The notes beneath the pieces were generated by a model, which saw nothing but the letters and a program-made list of their open reading frames with translations, did not search any database and was not told the DNA's origin. A stretch of DNA of 64,000 nt from CAYZTY01 sp964444665. GTDB lineage: Bacteria; Planctomycetota; Phycisphaerae; Sedimentisphaerales; CAYZTY01. A program made the position numbers and the translations under genes. Every line of letters starts with the position of its first letter. Position 1 is the stretch's first letter. Positions 16,731 to 25,643 of this stretch are shown piece by piece. Location: NCBI GenBank assembly GCA_964444665.1, contig CAYUIE010000008.1, forward strand, positions 86,809 through 150,808, written 5' to 3'.

Positions 16731-18005
16731 TTATTGCCTCTTTTTTAACTTCCCCCAAAAACGCGTAAACCAGATGGTTAAAGGAGTTGCCGCAAGCAGC
16801 ACAATAAACGGTTCAACTGGATAACGATACCTGTAGAGTTGGACATGCGTCACATAGTATGGGAGTGGATAGACTAACAGGAAAAGCCATATAAACATCA
16901 GATTCCATCTACGGTTTAGGCTATAACAAAAGCCATATAGAGCAAGCAAGGCGAGCGGGCCATACCAGATGAGTTGTACCCCGGACCATCTACTCCATCT
17001 TCCCGGGCCACTACTCGGAAATTTACCCCAGAAGTACCAAAATCGTTTGGCGGTAAGTTGTAAAAACCTCAAGGGATGCATCCGTATCCATTCAAAGGCT
17101 TTATACTGCAAGTAACCGTAGTAAACAAACTCTGACTGAGATCTGTAGTAGGCATGCTCCTCCTCGTTGAGCGCTTCCAGCGCCTGTTTTCGTTCCTTGT
17201 CTATACCACCTCCCGAAGAGTAAGGATTATTGCCGAAAAAAAGCTCCAATCCAAAGTTTGACTTCAAGACCCCCGGAGTCCTCAGAACCAAATAGTTTCG
17301 GACTCCCCAGGCAGTCACTACTATTCCGACTGCGACACACCAGATGACTACCAATCCTGCCCTTCTCCACCAACTAACTTTCCACACGTACAACATGAGC
17401 AGGAGAAGCAGCGCAGGATAGATTGCCATTGTGGAATTGGTAAGAATGAGAATCCCGCTGAGCAGCCCAAGGCATGCAACCCTAAGAAAGAGGAACAACG
17501 GCCTCGCTGTAGTAGCAATAATTATGAGAAGCAGGAGAAGCATTATGGCAAATTCGCTGTGCCAAACGTATTTTACCGAGAAGAAAAGCGAACCAGGATA
17601 GAAGGCCCATATAAGACCGGCGATGATGCCTTCCTTTCGGCCAAAAAAGCAGCTCCCAAGGACGGCCAAAAATACCCCTGTGAAAGCAGCACAAATAGAC
17701 TGGAAGAGGAATAAAATTACGGCTGCGGCCTTTGAGTATATCCCAAAAATAGCAAAAACACCACCGACCAGAAATGGGTACACAGGCGGAAACTTTGCTG
17801 TCGGCGCATTCGCAATACTAAAACCGTGACCTTCTGCAAGTGACCTGCCAATCTTACCAATCTCATAACCGAATTCCCACTTATTTGGAAGCTCCCAACT
17901 CCGGAGAAAAACCATGCATACAATTCTTACTATAAGGGCGATAGTAAAAATGGTTAGTAAATATTTTCTTGGAAGAGAAATTTCAACCAATGATTTTATC
18001 CTCAT
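16731..18005 (-). CDS. GT-C (GT39-like) membrane glycosyltransferase
   Basis: A 424-residue polytopic protein with about ten helices. After the first helix the outer loop 'WEFGYEIGKIGRSLAEGHGFS' resembles the 'D/E-GY--IA--L--G-GF' region of GT39-type enzymes, and 'PPVYPFLVGGVFAIFG' is the matching conserved segment. The soluble tail is short, unlike most GT-C proteins here. The gene overlaps the end of the UDP-galactopyranose mutase gene by 23 bases, so the two are probably translated together. It is the last gene of the long minus-strand glycan cluster. Confidence 0.8.
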   Translation of the reverse strand: MRIKSLVEISLPRKYLLTIFTIALIVRIVCMVFLRSWELPNKWEFGYEIGKIGRSLAEGHGFSIANAPTAKFPPVYPFLVGGVFAIFGIYSKAAAVILFLFQSICAAFTGVFLAVLGSCFFGRKEGIIAGLIWAFYPGSLFFSVKYVWHSEFAIMLLLLLIIIATTARPLFLFLRVACLGLLSGILILTNSTMAIYPALLLLLMLYVWKVSWWRRAGLVVIWCVAVGIVVTAWGVRNYLVLRTPGVLKSNFGLELFFGNNPYSSGGGIDKERKQALEALNEEEHAYYRSQSEFVYYGYLQYKAFEWIRMHPLRFLQLTAKRFWYFWGKFPSSGPGRWSRWSGVQLIWYGPLALLALYGFCYSLNRRWNLMFIWLFLLVYPLPYYVTHVQLYRYRYPVEPFIVLLAATPLTIWFTRFWGKLKKRQ

Positions 18006-19107
18006 AACACCTCAGGGCGGCAAGAATTGTTTTATCCATATCATAATAAGAATAGTCTCCGAGACGACCGCCCATAATGAGGTCTTTTTCCTTTTTAGAA
18101 AGTTCTTTATATTGTAGAAGCAGATTCTGATTCCCCGAGGTGTTTACAGGATAATAGGGTTCATCAGAATTAGTATTGGATGTTTCATAAAAAATAACGG
18201 TTTTTTGCCCGGTTATGTCTCTCTCCGGATGAAGGTGCCGCGGTTCATGAATTCTGATAATTTTCGTTTCAACATCCGCGCAATTCATTACAGCAGTACC
18301 CTGGTAATCTTCCACGTCAACAACTTCTTTTTCTAAAAAAATGCTTCTCCACTCAAGCCTGCCATATTTAAAATCGTAATATCTGTCTATGGGCCCGGTA
18401 TAAATTGTTTTCTCTCTAATGCTAAAATTATGCCGATTTTCAAAGTAGTCACAGTTTAACTCAACCCGAATATTGGGTGACGAAAGCAACCTTTTGAAAA
18501 CCTCCGTATAACCTTCACAGGGAAGCCCCTGCCATTTAGCATCTACAAAGTAATCCTCTCTATAATTATATCGCACCGGTAAACGGGTTATAATACTAAT
18601 CGGCAGCTCTTTGGGGTCCATACCCCATTGTTTAATTGTGTAGCCCTTAATAAGGGCCTCATAAAGCGGCCTCCCAATCAAAGATATTGCCTTTTCTTCC
18701 AGATTTTTAGGCTCCTTAATCCCCTCCTTTGCAATTTCATTCCTGATGAATTCTTTGGCCTCATAAGGCTTCAGATTAAGATTATAGAAGGAATTAATTG
18801 TCTCAAGATTAATCGGCATCTGATATACTTTATTCTTGTAGGTCGTTAAAACCTGATGATGATAAGAGTTGAATTCTGTAAATTTCGTAATGTAATCCCA
18901 GACTTTCCCTGATGAAGTATGGAAAATATGGGTTCCATATTTATGCACTTCGATTCCAGTATCCTGGTCAAAATCACTATAGCAATTTCCGCCAATATGT
19001 GGGCGCTTGTCAATGACCAATACTTTCGCCCCTGAATCGTTAGCGAGCCGCTCAGCCATTACACTTCCAAAAAATCCTGCACCTACGATAAGATAGTCAT
19101 ACGTCAT
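17983..19107 (-). CDS. glf: UDP-galactopyranose mutase
   Basis: This 374-residue flavoprotein converts UDP-galactopyranose to UDP-galactofuranose, the donor for Galf in bacterial surface glycans. It has the FAD-binding 'IVGAGFFGSVMAERLA' (residues 7-22), 'IDKRPHIGGNCYS', 'HKYGTHIFHTS', 'KGYTIKQWGMDPKELP' and the C-terminal 'GRLGDYSYYDMDKTI'. Length and motifs fit the family closely. It shows that this cluster builds a glycan containing galactofuranose or a related furanose. The next gene, a GT-C enzyme, overlaps its 3' end by 23 bases. Confidence 0.96.
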   Translation of the reverse strand: MTYDYLIVGAGFFGSVMAERLANDSGAKVLVIDKRPHIGGNCYSDFDQDTGIEVHKYGTHIFHTSSGKVWDYITKFTEFNSYHHQVLTTYKNKVYQMPINLETINSFYNLNLKPYEAKEFIRNEIAKEGIKEPKNLEEKAISLIGRPLYEALIKGYTIKQWGMDPKELPISIITRLPVRYNYREDYFVDAKWQGLPCEGYTEVFKRLLSSPNIRVELNCDYFENRHNFSIREKTIYTGPIDRYYDFKYGRLEWRSIFLEKEVVDVEDYQGTAVMNCADVETKIIRIHEPRHLHPERDITGQKTVIFYETSNTNSDEPYYPVNTSGNQNLLLQYKELSKKEKDLIMGGRLGDYSYYDMDKTILAALRCYEDKIIG

Positions 19108-19160
19108 ATCTAACCTTTATACAATTCGAATAGCTTACTGAATGATTTTCCCCTTATTTG

Positions 19161-19922
19161 CTACTTTTTATTTCCCATCCTGTCATTATGAAGTACCGTT
19201 TTAGTGTGACTTACAATATCTTTAATAGCTGTCCGGCAGAATAATGTTTGCCAAAAAGCCTTTGCCGTGGATTTCCACAGTTTCCACTTTACTATCGAAA
19301 CTTTCCCCGTTTTACGATTTTCACAAGGGACCGACTGTTCATAAATACGTAACCCACATTTGCACAGCACACCGGAAATAATGATATTCGGTGCGAAGGT
19401 ATCAGAAGGAATTTGATACAATATCTTTTCCAAAATGCTCGACCGAATTAAGCGGTATGGCGTATTAACGTCAGTAACGCAAGTTCCATAAATCAAACGC
19501 ACAATAATACCAGCACATATGCTGATAAACTTGCGACCCATACTTTGCTTCCGTGCTATCCTTACGCCAAAAAGAGCATCAAATCTTTCCCTGTTTTCCC
19601 AGAGTGCCCTAAAGGAGTCGGGCTTCATTTCATCATCGCTGTCACATTGAAAAGTCCAATCTGCCAATTTTACTGATTCTTTATAACCCATTAGGATTGT
19701 CGGGCCGTGGCCGCTGTTTGTTTTATTAATTACCTCAATACGATTGTCATTACTAAAAACCTGCAGTGCTTCCTGTGTACCATCAGAAGAACCATCGTTC
19801 AAAACAATAATGCGAAACCTCATACCAAGAGCACAAAGTGCGGAAATCCAGGATTTAAGCACCTTAACAATGCATTCTTCCTCATTGTACACCGGCATGA
19901 CAACTGCTAAATCAATTGCCAT
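19161..19922 (-). CDS. GT2-family glycosyltransferase
   Basis: A 253-residue cytosolic GT-A enzyme. It has 'VVMPVYNEEECI' (residues 7-18), 'VLNDGSSDGT' (40-49) and the metal-binding 'CDSDDE' (D94, D96). The later 'DVNTPYRLIRSSIL' matches the region seen in polyprenyl-phosphate sugar synthases, but the C-terminal membrane helices of DPM/GtrB types are missing. It transfers a sugar from a nucleotide donor; the donor and acceptor cannot be read from sequence. It lies just upstream of glf. Confidence 0.87.
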   Translation of the reverse strand: MAIDLAVVMPVYNEEECIVKVLKSWISALCALGMRFRIIVLNDGSSDGTQEALQVFSNDNRIEVINKTNSGHGPTILMGYKESVKLADWTFQCDSDDEMKPDSFRALWENRERFDALFGVRIARKQSMGRKFISICAGIIVRLIYGTCVTDVNTPYRLIRSSILEKILYQIPSDTFAPNIIISGVLCKCGLRIYEQSVPCENRKTGKVSIVKWKLWKSTAKAFWQTLFCRTAIKDIVSHTKTVLHNDRMGNKK

Positions 19923-20036
19923 TTTGTCCTCCCTTGGGTACGAGACAGGCTTATGAAACTACTATCCGGTTTCTTAATTTGAAAAATGCCGTGACAACTC
20001 AAATTCAGTCAGGTTAAAAGCAAAGTACTGTCAAAA

Positions 20037-21665
20037 CTATTGGTTCTCTTCTTTTGTAATCTTGTAAAGCCATAAGCCATTTGCAGGATAATAGATAGAC
20101 TGACGGTATTCAGGATGCCCGGGATAAGCGGCATCACATACCAGGATTAGTTCTGCCTGATATCCTAATTTTTCAATTCTTTCCTTCAAACCAGGTAGCC
20201 ACAGCGAATTTTCTACAGGCCAATGTGGCGATATGAGGAAGAAAGGCGGTTCCGGCAGTACATCACTTTCGTAATCAAGATTTTGCACTTCAATGTCGGG
20301 ATATTTACGCAGCATATATTTGATTGTATCCCCGCATCCGCCGTCGCCGTAAAATCCGAGTTTCCCGTTTTCTTCCCAGGCATTCACAAGATCCTGCGTG
20401 GTATATGGGAAGACTCTTTCTTTATAAAAATGAGGCAAATTAATGCTCCACAAAACAAGATAGGTTATTGCCACAACACTAACAATAGCCTTGCCTAATC
20501 GTAACCTGATAAGAGCTCCAAAACCCAGTCCTGTAAAGATGAAAATAAATGGACTCATATATAAGGTCTGGCGTACTCCTCCGAAAGGATACTTCATAAA
20601 AAGTGATAATAAGGCTGTAATAAGCAAGCTAATCATTCCAAAGAAAGAGAGATGTTTAGCGAGCCGGCCAAATCTGCCCCTAACTGAACAGTACCACCCA
20701 ATAACACAAATAATCACCAGGGGCAGCAAAGCCGGATTAAGTCTCCGGGGCCAATAAAGTGTTCCGTTGTAAAACAGGTTCAAATTGTAGGTCAAAAGGT
20801 CATAAGCCCGTAACAGAACGAAAGGAATAGCACCCAAATTGAGGGGATGATAATAAGGAGCTAAATAAAATCGATAACCAGTTTGGGTGTGAATTGCATT
20901 TCCGATCCATGCCAAAAACACCGCTAAAAAACTTAATGTAAAAATACCAAAAACTACAACTTTCTTCTCCCTGTCCAGGTCTGAAAGTCGGAGGCCGGTT
21001 CTAACAAGTAAAAAGAATGATGAGACGAGTATCATGGTTAAACTCATATGTAAATAAATTGAAAAGCCGCAAACCAAAGTGTACAAAATACACCACCGAA
21101 TTAACTTCTCAATTTGTAGTACTTCCTTTTCGATTACATTAACAATTTTAAGATGTGCAATGATTATTGCCGCTGTCAGGAATGGAACTGCCCCATAGGG
21201 AATGATACGCTGGGAAAACTCCATCTGAACGACAGATATGGCTGTCAAAACGGCAGCAAAGACGGCTGGAGCAAAAAACTTTTTAACGTCATTAGATTGA
21301 TAAAGGAGGAATACTAAATAAAAAACAGCAAGGATAGCGGCGGACCCGAAAAATACTGATGGCATTCGACCAACCACTACCACACCTCCAAATATCCTGC
21401 ATGTAATTGCTATGATAATGGACCACGCAGGGCCAAGTGTAAGCTCCTGGGATTCCGCTGCAGCATATCTGCGTAATGATGTCGACATTTGCTTGAAAAT
21501 CTGCTCGTCAAAATTGTCCGTTTCATCATTCCATAAAAATATATCCCCTAAAAAGAACAAACGAAGACCTACTCCGGTTAATAATATCAATATTAATAGT
21601 ATTAGTTTTGCCCTGCCGGGATGGTTTAGAAATCGCTGAGCATCTGGATTAGTAATTAGTTTCAT
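20037..21665 (-). CDS. GT-C (GT39/ArnT-like) membrane glycosyltransferase
   Basis: This 542-residue protein has about eleven helices and a C-terminal soluble domain from about residue 430. The catalytic-type acidic pair is clear in the first outer loop: 'GDIFLWNDETDNFDEQ' (D47, E48). It is expected to use a polyprenyl-phosphate-sugar donor on the periplasmic side. Only 2 bases separate it from the end of the upstream GT-C/propeller fusion gene, so the two are surely co-transcribed. Confidence 0.86.
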   Translation of the reverse strand: MKLITNPDAQRFLNHPGRAKLILLILILLTGVGLRLFFLGDIFLWNDETDNFDEQIFKQMSTSLRRYAAAESQELTLGPAWSIIIAITCRIFGGVVVVGRMPSVFFGSAAILAVFYLVFLLYQSNDVKKFFAPAVFAAVLTAISVVQMEFSQRIIPYGAVPFLTAAIIIAHLKIVNVIEKEVLQIEKLIRWCILYTLVCGFSIYLHMSLTMILVSSFFLLVRTGLRLSDLDREKKVVVFGIFTLSFLAVFLAWIGNAIHTQTGYRFYLAPYYHPLNLGAIPFVLLRAYDLLTYNLNLFYNGTLYWPRRLNPALLPLVIICVIGWYCSVRGRFGRLAKHLSFFGMISLLITALLSLFMKYPFGGVRQTLYMSPFIFIFTGLGFGALIRLRLGKAIVSVVAITYLVLWSINLPHFYKERVFPYTTQDLVNAWEENGKLGFYGDGGCGDTIKYMLRKYPDIEVQNLDYESDVLPEPPFFLISPHWPVENSLWLPGLKERIEKLGYQAELILVCDAAYPGHPEYRQSIYYPANGLWLYKITKEENQ

Positions 21666-21667
21666 TA

Positions 21668-24600
21668 TTATTTCTTTAAAAATGAAGTTGTACCTGTGTC
21701 TTTTAAGCTAAACTTAGCCAGAATGCAATCCCCCGACCCCCAGCTTCCTCCCGTTTTCCTTATATCACCACCACCTTTAAAATAAACTTGATAGGCATTC
21801 TTTACAGGCCAGCCATTACCATCAGAAGCCCCTGTAATATACAAGTTCCCATTTCTGTCTAAGAAACCCACACGGCCATTATCGTATGCACTGCCACCAA
21901 TATAAGTCGAATAAAGCAGCTCTTCAAAGTTTGCCGATAGAATAACAAGAATCCCATCATGGCCGCCATTGTTCTGTGACTGAAAAGAAACGCTGCTTAT
22001 TCCAGGAAAATCCGTTGATTGGGTCTCGCCAGTTATAAAGACATTTCCAGAATCATCCAGGTATATACTATCAAAACTCTCATTTCTATTTCCACCGATT
22101 AGGGTGCTTGATAAAAGCAAACCAGTGGGAGAGAATTTGGCTACACCCCAGTCAACATCTCCCTTTATTTTTGTTTGAAATGCATTCTGGGTAGTAGGAA
22201 AGCTATAGCTGGTAGTACAAACGGAGACATATGCGTTATCCTGTTTATCAATAGCAAGATTGTGAGTACTACTCCAATTATTACCGGCATCTCCAAAATA
22301 AGTACCATATACAAGCCCAGACCCATCTGGTTTTAGTTTTGCCAGGTATAAATCAACACCTCCATTAAAGGAGGTGTCATACACTCCAGTTACAGTCGGT
22401 ACATCAGTTGAGCGTGTACAAGTTGCAATATAAACATATCCATTATCGTCAACCCGGATAGAAGCCCCTACTGTATCATCGCCTGAACCACCCAACCAGG
22501 TGGCCCACAGCACTTTTGAACCGTCGCTTTTGATTTTAATTACTCCGGAATCCGAATTGCCTCCCGGAGGTGTTTTCTGAAATGCATTTGCAAACCATTC
22601 TGAAGGAGGCGTATCGGTTGTGTTCCAACGACCAGCCGAAACATAAACATCACCATTCTTGTCGATTGCCATATCTTGACACAAAGGCGAGACACCAACA
22701 TAACTGGACCAGGCCAAATCAGAGCCGTCCGGTTCAATTTTTGCTACAAAGCCGTTCTGCATCCCATATTTCCCATTGTACACACCTTTGAAAGTGGGTT
22801 GAAATCCATTTTTGATTGGAAAATCCGGCCCTGCGCGACCAGCAACGTATACATAGCCCGAATCGTCTACTTCAACTGAATAAGCAAGGTCATAGCCCGG
22901 CCCTCCGATGAACGTGGACCATATCAGCCTGCCATCAGGGTCGAACTTGCTCACAAAGGCATCACAAGGACCGAAATCGCCTGTGTATCCTAAGTTGAAT
23001 TTTGTGCTATATGCCCCAGCCGTTACGGGAAAGTCAGGTGAGGCAGTACCACCTGTTATGTAAACATTGCCCTGAGCGTCTGCAAAAACGTCACGAGCAA
23101 GCTCCCAATCACTCCCCCCAAGGTAAGTGGAAAACGATAAATCGTAAACCATTTCCTGTTGCCTTTTTAATAATTCCTGGCTATTGAGAGGTCCCTCAAT
23201 TACCTTAAAATTGGAATTTGTAATTGAAGGACCGTTGATAATCCATACCGGTCGGTCGATATATTCATTTAGCAATCGAGTTCTGATATCTCCATTTTGG
23301 TCCCAGGCATAAATAGGGACATCTGCCTTAAAATCAATTGGATTATATGACCACGCTGACTGATAATCTGAATAATTACCCCGGATCAGTACCAGACTTT
23401 TTCCAAAATTATATTCCGCATTAAGTTGCCGAATATCCGGACGCATGCCACGATAGTGATGATATTTGTCTATGGCCCGCCATGGATAAAAATTTAAAAA
23501 AGAAATAAGAATCAAGGAAAGTATTGCCGCTATCACCCGTATCGAATTAAGGGATGAGTCGGTTGCTGCGATTTCAAACTTCTCCTGTAACACCTCAATA
23601 CCTCTAAGGGTAAGACCCATAAGAGGAATAATCATCAGATACCAGTATCGCGCCCCAAAATCCGGACCGCCACTGAACCAATAAAGGCTGTAAGTTGCTG
23701 CGATAACGAAGATTATGATGAACAATAAATAGTCACTTTTTCGCTTGTTTTTAGAAAACAACAAGAACACAACCAGGAATAGAGAGCCGGTGCTCCAGCC
23801 AAATAACTCAACATTTATCATAAAAGTATTAAGATTGGCGTTGACCAATGCTTCAAACATACTATGGCCGGGATAGACATCGATCGCCCAGCCGAAACCC
23901 CTTTGCGGACCAAAGCCGATCGCATTTGACATATGTCCGTAGTATTTCTCGTAATAGGCGGTAAGAGGAAATGTTGTCCGGTTACCAGTAATTTGCTTAT
24001 TATATGCAAAGATAGTCGAACCAATAATAATTGTACCAATAACAAACGCGATAATTGAAGATAATTTTAGTCTTCGGCCAAAAACACTAATAGCCCAAAG
24101 TCCAAGAAGCCCTGCTACGATAATGCCATCCAGCGGCCTGATTAGACTCACCATGCCGGTCGCCACACCGCCCAACAATCCCCAATAAGCCTTGCCGCTC
24201 TTTTGGGCCTTGGCAATGCCCAGCACCGCAATTAAAGTACAGGTAAGCGTGAATGTATGACTCATAAAGTTCATTGCCATAAATATGTACCACGGTGAAA
24301 CACATAATAAGAGCACTATAGCGCGTGCCTTTGGACGGCCGGCAATTTCCCTGATTAAAATATAGCAAAGCAATATATTTAATCCCGCCAGCACAGGATT
24401 GACAAGCCAAACGGCTCCAAGAAGAACTCCAATTGCCAGGACTAAAGGCCATCCTGGGGAAAAAATGGAATACCATATATGCGATTCGACAGGAATCATA
24501 TAAATGCTGAATGCCTCAGGAACAGCAGGAGCAGGAACTGAGAGCGAGCCGTTTGCCAGATATCGTGCCTGATATAAATACATTAATTCGTCAGGTATAT

Positions 24601-25360
24601 GCGGACAGTACTGGTATGAAAGCAGGCAAAGAACAGAAGAGAAAACTATTACCCAAACAACGGCCAACACAGCAAAGCCGTCTAAATATGCATTTTTCTT
24701 TGTATTCTCCTTCACAGATTGTCTGAAAAATCTGTCGAATTTTTGTTTCAATGAAATGAGCATCTCTTCAGGAACAGCCATTGCTACCAAAATAATATTT
24801 CCAAGATTCACGGCCTGCACAAAGCCAGCAAAGACAACTTCAGCAGCATATATTTCTCTTTCAGAAGACACTGTGGCGCTTGTCAGAAAAAAGGCCCCAC
24901 CAATTCCCAAGAGCTGCCAAAAACTAAAATTACGACCAATCCAACCTCGAATTATTGGCCAACGGTTTCTCAAGCCGAAAATTACCACTGCTGTTTGCAC
25001 TATCAAGAAAGCCAGGATTGCCGGATGTGTCTGTGTCAGCAAATTATAAAAAGTTTTATAATGCTGATACCTTATCTGCTGCCCTGCTTCAATTAACTGT
25101 AAAGCAACAGCCTGACCCGTAAGAGCTAACGCAAATAGGAACGCAAATTTTCTAAGACGTCCTGCTATCGACAATCCTAAAATGACCAGGGATATGCCCA
25201 CAGAAATTGGAAGACAGAATCCTCCCTCAAGACATCCCTCAACATCTCTAAACCTGGGATCAATAAACGACCAGACAAGAAGCAATATTCCAACTAACCA
25301 GAATAAAATCTGTAGAATGCGATGGGAAGTTGTAAACTCTAAGAGTCGTGACTTTTTCAT
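21668..25360 (-). CDS. GT-C membrane protein fused to seven SBBP repeats
   Basis: This 1230-residue protein is a fusion. Residues 1 to about 650 form a polytopic GT-C-like part with the outer-loop motif 'HIPDELMYLYQARYLANGS'. About 90 residues of soluble tail follow, then from about residue 740 seven repeats of about 60-70 residues with the SBBP pattern 'ST-LGGS--D---D--GNVYITG-T-S-DFP'. Seven blades make one complete beta-propeller, expected outside the membrane. SBBP repeats usually occur in secreted or surface proteins; here they are tethered to a putative glycosyltransferase and may bind glycan or partner protein. It is by far the largest gene of the window. A 283-base gap (25361-25643) upstream may hold a promoter. 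Confidence 0.85.
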   Translation of the reverse strand: MKKSRLLEFTTSHRILQILFWLVGILLLVWSFIDPRFRDVEGCLEGGFCLPISVGISLVILGLSIAGRLRKFAFLFALALTGQAVALQLIEAGQQIRYQHYKTFYNLLTQTHPAILAFLIVQTAVVIFGLRNRWPIIRGWIGRNFSFWQLLGIGGAFFLTSATVSSEREIYAAEVVFAGFVQAVNLGNIILVAMAVPEEMLISLKQKFDRFFRQSVKENTKKNAYLDGFAVLAVVWVIVFSSVLCLLSYQYCPHIPDELMYLYQARYLANGSLSVPAPAVPEAFSIYMIPVESHIWYSIFSPGWPLVLAIGVLLGAVWLVNPVLAGLNILLCYILIREIAGRPKARAIVLLLCVSPWYIFMAMNFMSHTFTLTCTLIAVLGIAKAQKSGKAYWGLLGGVATGMVSLIRPLDGIIVAGLLGLWAISVFGRRLKLSSIIAFVIGTIIIGSTIFAYNKQITGNRTTFPLTAYYEKYYGHMSNAIGFGPQRGFGWAIDVYPGHSMFEALVNANLNTFMINVELFGWSTGSLFLVVFLLFSKNKRKSDYLLFIIIFVIAATYSLYWFSGGPDFGARYWYLMIIPLMGLTLRGIEVLQEKFEIAATDSSLNSIRVIAAILSLILISFLNFYPWRAIDKYHHYRGMRPDIRQLNAEYNFGKSLVLIRGNYSDYQSAWSYNPIDFKADVPIYAWDQNGDIRTRLLNEYIDRPVWIINGPSITNSNFKVIEGPLNSQELLKRQQEMVYDLSFSTYLGGSDWELARDVFADAQGNVYITGGTASPDFPVTAGAYSTKFNLGYTGDFGPCDAFVSKFDPDGRLIWSTFIGGPGYDLAYSVEVDDSGYVYVAGRAGPDFPIKNGFQPTFKGVYNGKYGMQNGFVAKIEPDGSDLAWSSYVGVSPLCQDMAIDKNGDVYVSAGRWNTTDTPPSEWFANAFQKTPPGGNSDSGVIKIKSDGSKVLWATWLGGSGDDTVGASIRVDDNGYVYIATCTRSTDVPTVTGVYDTSFNGGVDLYLAKLKPDGSGLVYGTYFGDAGNNWSSTHNLAIDKQDNAYVSVCTTSYSFPTTQNAFQTKIKGDVDWGVAKFSPTGLLLSSTLIGGNRNESFDSIYLDDSGNVFITGETQSTDFPGISSVSFQSQNNGGHDGILVILSANFEELLYSTYIGGSAYDNGRVGFLDRNGNLYITGASDGNGWPVKNAYQVYFKGGGDIRKTGGSWGSGDCILAKFSLKDTGTTSFLKK
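21705..23145 (-). repeat. Seven SBBP repeats encoding a predicted beta-propeller
   Basis: Repeats open with FSTYLGGS, WSTFIGGP, WSSYVGVS, WATWLGGS, YGTYFGDA, SSTLIGGN and YSTYIGGS. Most contain 'D--G-VY-' about 15-20 residues later and a 'DFP'-like turn. The third is the most degenerate. The protein repeats are diverged at DNA level, so this is an old duplication. Confidence 0.85.
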
Positions 25361-25643
25361 AAAACTTATGCTTACTGGTATGATTTCCTTTTAATAATAA
25401 ATTTAGCCTGGTTGATGTTCTAAAAACCGAGCAGCTTTAAAGAATCGTCTTGAGATTATTAACCTCTTATTTTATCTTTCCTTAAATAAATAGAAAAGAT
25501 GTTGGTTTCTTCTATGTATACTTTCCTAAAAAGTCTCTTTCAAGACACAGCATCATAATCGAAATGATTCCCAAAGGATATTGAAAAACATCTTTTTAAT
25601 TTATGTAAATGGAGCTATTCCTACTACTGATACTACCATAGAT

